From Thermoplasmatales archaeon (GTDB taxonomy: Archaea; Thermoplasmatota; Thermoplasmata; Thermoplasmatales; Thermoplasmataceae), in assembly GCA_027366585.1 (NCBI GenBank), contig DAHXNF010000010.1:89024-153023 (forward strand): a stretch of DNA of 64,000 nt, given 5' to 3'. The position numbers and the translations under genes are program-made. The notes beneath the pieces were generated by a model. The model saw only the letters and a list, made by a program, of their open reading frames with translations. It did not search any database and was not told where the DNA came from. Below, one piece after another: positions 18,251 to 26,789 of the stretch (its first letter is position 1; each line of letters begins with the position of its first letter).

Positions 18251-18547
18251 TCAGGAATTGCTAAACTGAACATAAGAGTTCATATAAACATCATAATAGG
18301 AGGTAAAGATATAGTCGGAACTGTGAGCAAACTGACCCATTAAATAATAATAAATTCCTTCATATTGCCCGGAATTTCCTGGTACAGTTGCTGAAGTCTG
18401 CCATGAAGCTGAGTATGGCGTATTACCTGCAGCCTTCCCATTATCTGAGAAAACCCAACTTGTGTTATAAAGGCACATATTCACAGGCTCGAGAGTAAAA
18501 CACGGCACATCAAACAATATTGGACTGAATACTTGGAGCTTAAACTA
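18251..18547 (-). pseudogene. truncated secreted-protein gene (C-terminal fragment)
   Basis: An open frame with protein-like composition (…YNTSWVFSDNGKAAG…, tyrosine-rich end GIYYYLMG) runs from an upstream in-frame TAG near 18548 to the TGA at 18251. There is no ATG at its head and no signal or anchor segment; only a TTG at 18517 could start it. It resembles the C-terminal halves of the neighbouring surface proteins. The break coincides with the left edge of the structured non-coding stretch, which suggests truncation by an insertion or deletion. Confidence 0.45.
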
Positions 18548-18970
18548 GCAAAGTTGCAATGATTGAAGCAAACTTCGTGGGTCGTGCAAGGAATGGCGTT
18601 GTGATAGTAGTGGCAATGACACTGGTGATAACAAGCCGAGAGAGTGAATGCCACCGGGTATGGCGGCATGGAGGAAGAGAGGTCTCAGGACACTGCCTGA
18701 AAGAGGCTCTTCTGTCCTGCATAGGAATTCTAAGTTAATCTCAAATGCATGTGGTTCTCGGATCTAAAAGGCGAAGTGCATCTCAAACCGGAAGGGAAGG
18801 GGTGCATGATAGGCGGACACTATACTTGAAACCGAATGCTAGAAATGAGCCAGTACTGAGTTTTAGAGGACTTGGCGGAAACGGAACCTGAAAGGAGACG
18901 TGATGGGAAATCACGGTTCGGTCAGACCAGACTGGAAGCTGCGCTGCCATTCAACTTGGTGAAATAGTTT
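18548..18970 (+). other. structured non-coding stretch, possibly a decayed group II intron 3' part
   Basis: About 420 bases without a plausible gene but rich in local pairing. Near the right end GTGAT (18900-18904), loop GGGAA and ATCAC (18910-18914) are followed by GGTTCGG, resembling the tip and 3' strand of a group II intron domain V, though the AGC-side helix is incomplete. Upstream, GAAGAG/CTCTTC and AGGACA/TGTCCT near 18673-18719 interleave. No reverse transcriptase is present. It could be an intron remnant, another mobile-element end or an unknown RNA. Confidence 0.3.
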
Positions 18971-19146
18971 AGTTAGAATTTAACACAAAATGGCATGCCT
19001 GTTTTTTGGAGATCAATTTCTATTGAGTCAAAAGAGTTTAATTCCCCATTGAATATATATAGAGTGAATAAATCATTCGAAATGGGCAGAAAGTAGTACG
19101 AATTCTTCCTCTTTTACATTGGAAAGATTGATTTCATCTATCAGCC

Positions 19147-19815
19147 TTGCTTGTTGCATTGATTGACCATGCGCTTATCTACGAAAGTTTGCTGGGAAGG
19201 TTCGGCGATCTTCACTGGTGGCCTGCAGAAACCAGTGACGAGATACTGGTAGGTAGTATTCTTACACAGAATACCTCCTGGAAGAACGTTGAAAAGGCTA
19301 TAGAGCAGTTGAAAGACGGCAACCTGATCTCGCTTGAGAGCATTGCAGATGCGAATGAAGAAGATCTTGCACAAAGAATCAGGATCTCAGGTTTCTACAG
19401 GCAGAAGGCTGCCAGACTGCATTCGATATCAATGGAGATTGTTCACCGTCATGGATCGCTGGATAGAATGCGCTCCATCGATACGGAAGAACTTATCGCT
19501 TTCTTTGGAGGTATGAAGGGGATCGGGAAGGAAACCCTTGACTCCATACTTTTATACATATTTGAAAGGCCTGTCATGGTCATGGACTCGTATTCGAGGA
19601 GGATACTTTCCCGCGTTTCTTATCCGGAATACGCGGAGGATCATGCGATCCAGCAAGCTGCATTATCAGATCTGCAATGTTCCGTTGATGCACTGAAAAA
19701 CTATCACGCATGCCTTGTTGAACTTGGCAAGAACTATTGCAGAAAAACTCCTGAATGCGCGGAGTGCCCACTGAAACATGACTGTAACTACGCTATGGAT
19801 TTGAGTTCCCCGTAG
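19147..19815 (+). CDS. endonuclease III-related DNA glycosylase (HhH-GPD, Fe-S)
   Basis: 222 residues. Helix-hairpin-helix glycosylase that removes damaged or mismatched bases. The hairpin GGMKGIGKETLDSIL (about 121-135), Asp147 in MDSYSRR as the catalytic aspartate, and a C-terminal cluster Cys198/204/207/213 are seen. The first cysteine gap is five residues rather than the usual six of endonuclease III. The sequence around GIGKET resembles the MagIII/endoIII-related branch, so specificity (3-methyladenine, thymine mismatch or oxidised pyrimidine) is open. No ATG exists after the upstream stop at 19129; TTG 19147 or 19159 must start it. Convergent with aIF2-gamma, with overlapping 3' ends. 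Confidence 0.8.
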   Translation: MLVALIDHALIYESLLGRFGDLHWWPAETSDEILVGSILTQNTSWKNVEKAIEQLKDGNLISLESIADANEEDLAQRIRISGFYRQKAARLHSISMEIVHRHGSLDRMRSIDTEELIAFFGGMKGIGKETLDSILLYIFERPVMVMDSYSRRILSRVSYPEYAEDHAIQQAALSDLQCSVDALKNYHACLVELGKNYCRKTPECAECPLKHDCNYAMDLSSP

Positions 19816-21011
19816 CCGATGAGCCGCCACCTGTTTGAGATCCTTCTGCCAATTGCTACTCTTGCACCGACGTTGGCAGCCACCGGGTATCTGAGGCTGA
19901 CCTCAATTTCATCGTCCCTTCCGGACGACACGACGGCAACTGTGTTTGCAGTTCCGACTGTAAGCATGAGGCTTTCCTTGCTCTTGATCGGCGTGATCGT
20001 CTGCTCCTCGGCAAAGCCAACCACTCTCTTAAGCAAGTGCGTCACTACAACCGCATCGGAAACGACTGGAGGAGCCTTTCCAACGTTACCAACGATCCTG
20101 CCCGTGAATGAATCATTCTTTGTAAGGAACGGATCAAGCTTTGTGCCAACGGCAGCCAGTCCACCAGGCCTGATCTTATCAAGGCTGCTTGTTCCTGCCC
20201 TGAGGCTGGTTATCTCAGTTATCACATTCTCCCATGTCTGCTTGTTGCCCTTGGTAACCTGGATACCTGGAGAAATCTCGATCTCCTGCCCTGCACTCAG
20301 TTCACCTGTAACGAGGGAACCGCCAAGAACACCGCCAACCAGTTTTGCGGGGTTAGTTCCAGGTTTATTGACATCAAAGGATCTTGCTACATACATCATT
20401 GGATCATGGGATGGATCGAAAATCGGTGAAGGGATTCGTTCCTCTATTGCCTTGAGTAGAGAATCTATGTTCACATTATGATATGCACTTACAGGTATAA
20501 TGGGAGCATTTTCTGCGACGCTTCCTTTCAGGAATGACTTGATTTCGTTGTAGCTTTCTACTGCCTTCTCCCTTGTTACAAGATCGATCTTGTTCTGAGC
20601 AACCACTATATTCTTGATCCCCATGATTTCCAGCGCTGTAAGATGTTCCCGTGTCTGGGGCTGTGGGCATTTCTCGTTTGCTGCAATGACAAGGAGCGCA
20701 CCATTCATGATGGACGACCCGGCAAGCATTGTCGCCATGAGCGTCTCGTGTCCGGGGGCATCCACGATTGATATGGATCTTGACTCTGTACACTTGCCCG
20801 ATTCCGGGTTCCGGGAATAATATATTTCGTCACTCTCGTTCTTGCACTTATAAATCGTGACATCAGCGTATCCTAACTTTATCGAGATTCCTCTCTTAAT
20901 CTCCTCTGAGTGGGTATCGGTCTTTGTTCCCGTGAGTGCCTGAGTGAGTGTACTTTTGCCATGATCAACATGGCCAACCATCCCGATGTTAACGCTTGGC
21001 TGGGAAACCAT
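19788..21011 (-). CDS. eif2g: translation initiation factor aIF2 subunit gamma
   Basis: 407 residues. GTPase subunit that carries initiator Met-tRNA to the small ribosomal subunit. G1 GHVDHGKS (13-20), switch II DAPGHE and NKID are canonical, followed by two EF-Tu-like beta domains. The zinc knuckle of the family normally has four cysteines; here only Cys56 and Cys74 remain. The start overlaps the S6e stop by one base (TGATG), so the two are coupled. Confidence 0.95.
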   Translation of the reverse strand: MVSQPSVNIGMVGHVDHGKSTLTQALTGTKTDTHSEEIKRGISIKLGYADVTIYKCKNESDEIYYSRNPESGKCTESRSISIVDAPGHETLMATMLAGSSIMNGALLVIAANEKCPQPQTREHLTALEIMGIKNIVVAQNKIDLVTREKAVESYNEIKSFLKGSVAENAPIIPVSAYHNVNIDSLLKAIEERIPSPIFDPSHDPMMYVARSFDVNKPGTNPAKLVGGVLGGSLVTGELSAGQEIEISPGIQVTKGNKQTWENVITEITSLRAGTSSLDKIRPGGLAAVGTKLDPFLTKNDSFTGRIVGNVGKAPPVVSDAVVVTHLLKRVVGFAEEQTITPIKSKESLMLTVGTANTVAVVSSGRDDEIEVSLRYPVAANVGARVAIGRRISNRWRLIGYGELKSIA

Positions 21012-21397
21012 CAGTTGCTGACCTTTGCCTCTTCCCCTTCAAGAGGGTTAGGGCCATACTGGACAATCTTGAGATTGAGCTGGGAAATGTCTGTGCCGAC
21101 GATGGCTCCGCGCACCGTTATGCGCTTCCTCTTTCCATCCTTGCCTGCCTTTCCTCTGGTGTATGTCTTCAGTATTCTCTTCTTTCCAGACAGCTGGAGA
21201 TCAGATCTCATGGCGAATCCGTCAACAGAGGTGCCTCCAGTCAATTTAAGCCTGTATCCTGGAAGGTTAAAGAATATCCCATCCAGTTCTTCTCCTATCT
21301 TTCTTCCTGCAAGTGATCCAAGATTCTCGGGAGAGACCTCTCTCTTATGCGTCTTCCCCGTCTTTGGGTCTGCAATTAGTGCTACTGCGTTTGCCAT
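21011..21397 (-). CDS. rps6e: 30S ribosomal protein S6e
   Basis: 128 residues from the ATG at 21397 (MANAVALIADPKTG...), preceded by GGAG at a spacing of eight bases; a GTG three codons earlier overlaps that site and is less likely. The core S6e signatures are visible: KTHKREV, GRKIGEELDG, LTGGTSVDGFAMRSDL and KRKRITVRGAIVG. It is an archaeal/eukaryotic-only small-subunit protein, paired with aIF2-gamma as in many euryarchaea. Confidence 0.95.
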   Translation of the reverse strand: MANAVALIADPKTGKTHKREVSPENLGSLAGRKIGEELDGIFFNLPGYRLKLTGGTSVDGFAMRSDLQLSGKKRILKTYTRGKAGKDGKRKRITVRGAIVGTDISQLNLKIVQYGPNPLEGEEAKVSN

Positions 21398-21497
21398 TAA
21401 TTTCACTCCTGATTTGTGTTTACCTTAAGGTTCCCTGTATTTTTCCTGAGTTAATAAATGATATGATATCTAATGACAACTCGCTCCAAAGTACCAG

Positions 21498-21544
21498 CTG
21501 ATCTAGACACACGAGTTGATAGGAAGATGCTTTACCACTAGATC
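21498..21544. repeat. 8-bp inverted repeat at the end of the Nramp-like gene
   Basis: TGATCTAG (21498-21505) and CTAGATCA (21537-21544) are perfect arms around 31 bases, the right arm including the transporter stop codon. There is no T-run, so it is not a clear terminator. It may be an mRNA 3' hairpin; function unknown. Confidence 0.35.
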
Positions 21545-22752
21545 ACTGCTACTATTCCAAGCATGATGATGAATGAGAGCGAAAACCAGTAGGCAGCCTT
21601 TAATTTCCTGCCACTCGTATATGGACCCATAATCTCCATTTTTCCCACCATGTAACCTAGAATCAGACCCGGGCCTAAAAGTATGAACACAAAGCCAACC
21701 AAAAGATCAAGCACAGCGTTAATCAGCATTGATCCTGGAAGAATCATTGCAGCAGCAGCACCAGGAATGCTCTCCAGAAGGTAAAAATAGAAAATCCTGT
21801 CCCTGCTAATGCCTATCGCCTCCGCGGTACCCCATGCGCTTCCTAGTGAGATAACAACCAATGCCAGAAAACCAGAAGCCGCCAGCCCAACACCAAAAAG
21901 CAGTGGCGCATAAGGGCCCGCAATGATCGAGAGCGAATTTGATATAGACTTTGCAGAGACTATCTTTGCGACCGGAATGTTGCCTGCCATAACCATCTCG
22001 ACTACGATCATCATAATCTCAGTAGCAATAGCGCCAATTAGGGTCTCAACCCGCATCAGCCTGACTGCAATGTGTTTCAGGTTTCCTCCATCCATGTATA
22101 CTGAGGTGCCAGTGATGCTGGAATCGATGGATTTCATTTTGTGTGCTGTTGCGGAAGCCTGAAAAAATAGCATGAATGGCATGATCACTGCCCCGGCATT
22201 TGCAGCCAAGATGAAGAGGTATGCGGTCGTTGGGTTAACGCTGAACATGCTGTAGTCTTGTACTCCCCTCACAAGCAGCGTGAGAATGAATGACGTTATG
22301 AGTATTCCAGAAATAAGAATCAGAACTTTTTCTGCATTTTTGTATTTTCCTCGCGCAACGATGGCGATGTGAATGAAGAATACGATCGGCACGGAAATGA
22401 TCGGCGATATCCCCAGCACCGAAAGACCAACTGCGATACCTAGATACTCAATAGCGTAGGTGGCGATATCAGCCAGCGCCATCGGGAGTGTAAGAAGTAG
22501 GGCCAGCTTTCGACTGTATCTCTCCCGTATGTTTTCCCCGAGACCTTTTTCAGTCGCCACTCCAAGCCGGCCAGACACTTCCTGCATTATGAAGAGAGGT
22601 ATTATGAGCAACAGGAGGAACCATATCATGCTGTAATTGAAGAGTGCACCCGTCTCGGCTGCACCTATTGTACTGCTTGCATCCATATCTGCCATCATTA
22701 CGATCCATGCAGGACCAAACAGCTGGAAAACTAATTTTTTACGGATGCGCAC
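21538..22752 (-). CDS. divergent Nramp-family divalent metal transporter
   Basis: 404 residues with about 11 membrane segments in the Nramp/LeuT pattern. In segment 1 the canonical DPGN metal site reads Asp24-Ala-Ser-Ser, keeping only the Asp. In segment 6 the usual MPHN reads MPFM, keeping the metal-contacting Met. These changes place it with Nramp-related transporters whose ion choice differs (for example Mg- or Al-type relatives) rather than classic Mn/Fe MntH. The start is a GTG at 22752. A perfect DtxR-type palindrome overlaps its promoter, implying metal-dependent repression and so Mn or Fe after all. Confidence 0.8.
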   Translation of the reverse strand: MRIRKKLVFQLFGPAWIVMMADMDASSTIGAAETGALFNYSMIWFLLLLIIPLFIMQEVSGRLGVATEKGLGENIRERYSRKLALLLTLPMALADIATYAIEYLGIAVGLSVLGISPIISVPIVFFIHIAIVARGKYKNAEKVLILISGILITSFILTLLVRGVQDYSMFSVNPTTAYLFILAANAGAVIMPFMLFFQASATAHKMKSIDSSITGTSVYMDGGNLKHIAVRLMRVETLIGAIATEIMMIVVEMVMAGNIPVAKIVSAKSISNSLSIIAGPYAPLLFGVGLAASGFLALVVISLGSAWGTAEAIGISRDRIFYFYLLESIPGAAAAMILPGSMLINAVLDLLVGFVFILLGPGLILGYMVGKMEIMGPYTSGRKLKAAYWFSLSFIIMLGIVAVI

Positions 22753-22762
22753 AGACTTATAA

Positions 22763-22776
22763 TTAGGCTAGCCTAA
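22763..22776. promoter_or_regulatory. DtxR/IdeR/MntR-type operator palindrome
   Basis: TTAGGCTAGCCTAA is a perfect 14-bp palindrome with the TTAGG...CCTAA core of DtxR-family metal-regulator boxes. It begins 11 bases upstream of the GTG of the Nramp-like gene, over the expected TATA/transcription-start region, where a bound repressor would block transcription. Binding itself is inferred. Confidence 0.65.
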
Positions 22777-22910
22777 ATTAACATAAATCCATACATGTAA
22801 TCCACAAGCCCTCCGGACCTGAAGCATTTTATAACCTTCTAACTGCCCGGTACTGCGCTGTCGATATATGATGCATGAAAGCAGTTTTATCCCCCTGATC
22901 ATTTCACCTT

Positions 22911-24509
22911 GTGATTGTTCTAGGAATTGAGGGAACAGCCCATACGATAGGCGCAGGAATCGTGGACGGAAACAGGGTACTGTCCAGCGAGACCTCAACC
23001 TATCTGCCCGCCAAAGGTGGTATTCACCCAAGGGAAGCAGCAATCCACCATGCCGAGTTTGTAGCTCCAGTTATACAGAAGGCACTGGATGGCGCGGGCA
23101 TCACGATGCGAAATGTGGATCTTGTAGCCTTTTCCATTGGCCCAGGGCTCGGGCCATGTCTCAGGGTCGCAGCTACAGCAGCGAGAACGCTTTCCCTCAG
23201 GCATAAGATACCAATAATTGGTGTAAATCACCCTCTGGGTCACATCGAGATTGGCAGGATGCTCTCTGGGGCTCAGGATCCGGTTATGCTCTATGTATCC
23301 GGAGGGAATACACAGGTCATTGCACATATGCAGGGCAGGTACCGTGTATTCGGCGAAACGATAGACATCGGGCTAGGAAACATGCTGGACAAGATTGCAA
23401 GAGATCTTGGGTTTCCATTCCCAGGAGGACCGAGGATCGAGATTCTTGCAGCATCAGGACGCAAACTTCTTGATCTTCCGTACTCGGTGATGGGAATGGA
23501 CACGTCGTTTTCGGGCATCTACACTGCAGCTAAGAGATATCTGGAGCTTGGAGAGTCCGTGGAGGACATATGCTTCAGCATGCAGGAAACGGCGTTTGCG
23601 ATGCTCGTAGAGGTAACTGAAAGGGCGCTGGATTATCTTGGCAAGAGCGAGGTACTGCTTGCCGGCGGTGTTGCTAGGAACACGCGCCTTAGGGAAATGA
23701 TTAGCAGCATGAGTGAGGAGAATGGCTGCCAAGCTTATCTGACGAATCCTGAGTACTGCATGGACAACGGTGCAATGATCGCAAGAGCCGGGCAACTGAT
23801 GTATGAGTCTGGGCAGAGACAGAAAATGGAAGATACAGCAGTGATACAGAGCTACAGGATAGACCAGGTTGAGGCGGACTGGGTTGATTCAGTGAGCAGG
23901 CCCAGGCCAATGCAGGGGGCAGAAGCGATTATCAGTAGATCGAGATATTTCGGCAGGGATGCAGTCATGAAGAAACGTATTGGCAAAGGATACCGGAATC
24001 CAGGACTGGATTTCCGGATCAGGACAACAAGATTGAGGAATGAAGTCTCGGTAGCATGCAGGTTGCATGAACTCGGCGTAGACACTCCTGTTATCTATTC
24101 TGTAAGGCCTGAAGCGGGAGAAATAATCATGGCGAGACTCAACGGAAAGAGCCTGAGGGATGCAATCCTCTCGGGTGACGGGAGCATCTCCATGATTGAC
24201 AGCCTTGGTTTAATCGTTGCAGCGATGCATTCTAACCTGGTTGCGCATGGAGATCTTACAACTAGCAACCTGATGGTGGACAAACAGGGCCGCATATACT
24301 TCATTGACGCAAGCATGGGGAGTTTCCCTGCCGAGACCGAGGCGCTTTCACAGGATCTTTTCCTGCTGAAGGAGTCGCTCTCAAGCATGCATGGAGATCG
24401 GCCAGGTTTATGGCAGACGTTTCTTGAATCATACCGAAAGAGCCTTCCCGGATCCGATAAAATCATCTCCACTCTCCGAACAATTGAGGCGAGAAGGAGA
24501 TATGTATGA
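22911..24509 (+). CDS. kae1-bud32: KEOPS fusion protein Kae1-Bud32 (tRNA t6A synthesis)
   Basis: 532 residues. The Kae1 half (1 to about 325) transfers threonylcarbamoyl to A37 of tRNAs: metal ligands His107 and His111 (NHPLGHIEIGR), Asp285 (CMDNGAM), ASKHA motifs YVSGGNTQ and GGVARNT. The Bud32 half (about 340-532) is a small atypical kinase with catalytic Asp448 in HGDLTTSN. Its metal-binding DFG is Asp466-Ala-Ser here. The fusion occurs in several euryarchaea. The start is GTG at 22911. The stop overlaps the next ATG by 4 bases. Confidence 0.95.
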   Translation: MIVLGIEGTAHTIGAGIVDGNRVLSSETSTYLPAKGGIHPREAAIHHAEFVAPVIQKALDGAGITMRNVDLVAFSIGPGLGPCLRVAATAARTLSLRHKIPIIGVNHPLGHIEIGRMLSGAQDPVMLYVSGGNTQVIAHMQGRYRVFGETIDIGLGNMLDKIARDLGFPFPGGPRIEILAASGRKLLDLPYSVMGMDTSFSGIYTAAKRYLELGESVEDICFSMQETAFAMLVEVTERALDYLGKSEVLLAGGVARNTRLREMISSMSEENGCQAYLTNPEYCMDNGAMIARAGQLMYESGQRQKMEDTAVIQSYRIDQVEADWVDSVSRPRPMQGAEAIISRSRYFGRDAVMKKRIGKGYRNPGLDFRIRTTRLRNEVSVACRLHELGVDTPVIYSVRPEAGEIIMARLNGKSLRDAILSGDGSISMIDSLGLIVAAMHSNLVAHGDLTTSNLMVDKQGRIYFIDASMGSFPAETEALSQDLFLLKESLSSMHGDRPGLWQTFLESYRKSLPGSDKIISTLRTIEARRRYV

Positions 24510-25054
24510 TCCTGGTAACAAGCAACAGGCATAAGTTTGTCGAGATATCGAACCTTTTTGTAAAGGCCGGTATCCAGCTTGAATGGGTGCAGAAGAAATA
24601 TGAGGAGATCCAGGAGGATACAACCGAGATGATATCTTACCGTAGCTGCGCTGTAGTAAGGAAGGAATTAAAGGACGATTTCTTCCTGGAAGATACGGGT
24701 CTTTACGTCCCTTCGTTGCATGGTTTTCCTGGCCCCTATTCCTCATACGTGAATACTACCATAGGCTACGAGGGCCTGCAAAAGCTTGTTGCCGGAAAGG
24801 AAAGTTCAGCTTATTTCAAGACCGTAGTCTCCCTGAGCATTGGTGACAGGATAATCCAGTTTGGAGGCATTCTGAGAGGAAGAATATCATCGGAAGCCGC
24901 AGGTTCTGGTGGTTTTGGCTTCGATCCTGTCTTCGTGCCGGACGGCCAGAACCTGACGTTGGCAGAAATGGACGTTGTATCGAAGAACCGCTTTTCCCAC
25001 CGTTCAAGAGCCGTGGCATCGATGCTGGGTTATCTCCTTGCTTCTCAAGAATAG
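24506..25054 (+). CDS. rdgB: XTP/dITP diphosphatase (RdgB/HAM1-like)
   Basis: 182 residues. Hydrolyses non-canonical purine triphosphates (ITP, XTP) to monophosphates. Family marks: VTSNRHKFVEI at the start, ...EDTGLYVPSLHGFPGPYSSYV, GGFGFDPVFVP and the SHRSRA end. Its ATG overlaps the kae1-bud32 stop (ATGA), so translation is coupled; this pair is also seen in other archaea. Confidence 0.93.
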   Translation: MILVTSNRHKFVEISNLFVKAGIQLEWVQKKYEEIQEDTTEMISYRSCAVVRKELKDDFFLEDTGLYVPSLHGFPGPYSSYVNTTIGYEGLQKLVAGKESSAYFKTVVSLSIGDRIIQFGGILRGRISSEAAGSGGFGFDPVFVPDGQNLTLAEMDVVSKNRFSHRSRAVASMLGYLLASQE

Positions 25055-25309
25055 AAAAAATGGCGCGTATCTTTTCCCTCTTCTACTGAGCGGGTCAGTA
25101 TTTGCATTCCAATAAGGACAAAGGACTTCCAAGCATTCTAGAAAGATTGTTCAGGTTTGAACATCACGTATAGCTGAATTTACCGGGTATTTCGATTTGC
25201 TTTAATTTTGGTTGATATTACCACAGGTAATAATTAATACAGGAAGCACATTTTATAGGATCCGCTAACAAAATTTTTAATATGCTTCTTAAATAAGCGG
25301 AGGAATAAA
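25055..25309 (+). promoter_or_regulatory. promoter and ribosome site of the MAT gene
   Basis: The gap carries no gene. TATA-like TTTTTAATAT lies at 25274-25283 and a strong GGAGG at 25299-25303, six bases before the ATG at 25310. No SAM riboswitch fold is apparent. Confidence 0.45.
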
Positions 25310-26506
25310 ATGGTAAAAAACATTTCAATTGAGCAGCTTAACAGGGTACCGACGCACAAGAGTAACGTTGAAATTGTTGAGAGAAAAGGATTGGGCCATC
25401 CGGATAGTATTTGCGATGGAATTGCGGAGGCCGTGAGCAGGGAACTCAGCAAGTATTACCTTAAGGAATACGGAAGAGTGCTTCACCACAACACGGATCA
25501 GCTTGAAGCCGTTGGTGGACAGTCAAGGCCTAAGTATGGTGGCGGAAAGATAATTGAGCCGAGTTACATAATACTGAGCGGAAGAGCGACCTCTCAGGTG
25601 GATGGGGAAAGCATTCCAGTGAAGTCGATTGCAATTGGAGCCACCAAGAATTATATGAAGACTAATTTCAAGCACCTCAATATTGACACTGATGTGATAA
25701 TAGACTCCATGATTGGGCATGGATCGATTGATTTGATGGGTATATTCGACACAGGAAAGCTGAAGGCAAATGATACGTCGTTCGGGGTGGGTTTTGCCCC
25801 ATTTTCCGATACCGAAAATCTCGTTCTTTCGACCGAGAAATATATTAACGGAAGCCTGAAGAAGACACTGCCTGCGGTCGGTTACGATGTTAAGGTAATG
25901 GGCTTCAGGGAGAAGGATACCATCAACCTGACAGTTGCTGCAGCTTTTGTTGACAGCTATGTTAAGGATCACCATGAGTACATGAATATCAAGGAAGAGC
26001 TCAAGTCAAAGGTTATGGACAATGCTTTAAAGTTGACTGACAAGAAGGTTCAGGTTTTCGTCAACACCGGTGATTCCGAAGCCGATCATGTTGAGTACCT
26101 TACGGTGACTGGGCTTTCCCTTGAGAATGGCGACGACGGATCAGTAGGCAGGGGAAACAGGGTCAACGGACTTATTACACCTTACAGGGCTATGAGCATG
26201 GAAGCCGCGGCAGGAAAGAACCCGGTTACGCATGTGGGGAAGCTTTACAACGTACTGGCAAACATGATTGCCAACGACGTGGTGAAGGAAGCCGACGGCG
26301 ACATAGAGGAAGTCCTTGTCAGGATAGTTTCACAGATCGGGAGGGAAATCTCGGATCCTCACATGGCAAGCGTTCAGGCAATTTATGCCAGTGGAGTGCA
26401 GGCATCAAAATATGAGGCCAAGATCAGGTCCATAGTGGACAGTCACCTGAGCAAGGTGTCAGACCTGACAAACCAGTTTGTGGAAGGTAAACTCTCGGTC
26501 TTCTGA
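25310..26506 (+). CDS. mat: S-adenosylmethionine synthetase, archaeal type
   Basis: 398 residues. Makes S-adenosylmethionine from methionine and ATP. It is the archaeal MAT family, only distantly related to bacterial MetK. Visible marks are [14 protein letters not shown] near 25-38, [13 protein letters not shown], the [13 protein letters not shown] loop and [15 protein letters not shown] near the C-terminal third. Full length. A strong ribosome site precedes it, and an acylphosphatase gene follows immediately. Confidence 0.97.
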   Translation: MVKNISIEQLNRVPTHKSNVEIVERKGLGHPDSICDGIAEAVSRELSKYYLKEYGRVLHHNTDQLEAVGGQSRPKYGGGKIIEPSYIILSGRATSQVDGESIPVKSIAIGATKNYMKTNFKHLNIDTDVIIDSMIGHGSIDLMGIFDTGKLKANDTSFGVGFAPFSDTENLVLSTEKYINGSLKKTLPAVGYDVKVMGFREKDTINLTVAAAFVDSYVKDHHEYMNIKEELKSKVMDNALKLTDKKVQVFVNTGDSEADHVEYLTVTGLSLENGDDGSVGRGNRVNGLITPYRAMSMEAAAGKNPVTHVGKLYNVLANMIANDVVKEADGDIEEVLVRIVSQIGREISDPHMASVQAIYASGVQASKYEAKIRSIVDSHLSKVSDLTNQFVEGKLSVF

Positions 26507-26512
26507 GTGCAC

Positions 26513-26788
26513 ATGGCTGAACGGATTGCGAAAAGAGTTATTTTTTCGGGTCACGTTCAGGGTGTTTTCTTCAGGAGGCAGACGAAGGATGCTGCGGACA
26601 GCGCTGGTATTACGGGCTGGGTTCGCAACCTTCCGGACGGAACTGTTGAGGCGCTGTTCTGCGGTGATGAACAGTCTGTCTTCAGGCTAATTGATTTCTG
26701 CGCGAATGAGCTGAGAAGGAGTGACGTTACCTCGTACATGGTTAATGACGCTGAGTGCACGCAGGCAAAGGACTTTACTATCCAGTAA
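26513..26788 (+). CDS. acyP: acylphosphatase
   Basis: 91 residues from the ATG at 26513 (MAERIAKRV...); a GTG at 26507 directly after the MAT stop is an alternative. It hydrolyses acyl phosphates such as carbamoyl or 1,3-bisphosphoglycerate. The family loop GHVQGVFFRRQT with catalytic Arg, GWVRNLPDGTVEA with the catalytic Asn, and the ferredoxin-like length are all present. Confidence 0.93.
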   Translation: MAERIAKRVIFSGHVQGVFFRRQTKDAADSAGITGWVRNLPDGTVEALFCGDEQSVFRLIDFCANELRRSDVTSYMVNDAECTQAKDFTIQ

Positions 26789-26789
26789 G

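Noticed and set aside
20476..20793. Long frames opposite or shifted within aIF2-gamma and many other genes
   Set aside because: They are shadows of well-identified genes in another frame.
21490..21545. Minus-strand TAGTGGTAAAGC resembling a tRNA D-arm
   Set aside because: No anticodon or T-arm follows, and the stretch overlaps the stop codon of the Nramp-like gene.
25055..25309. SAM-sensing riboswitch upstream of the MAT gene
   Set aside because: No recognisable aptamer core; the gap is explained by a TATA element and a ribosome site.
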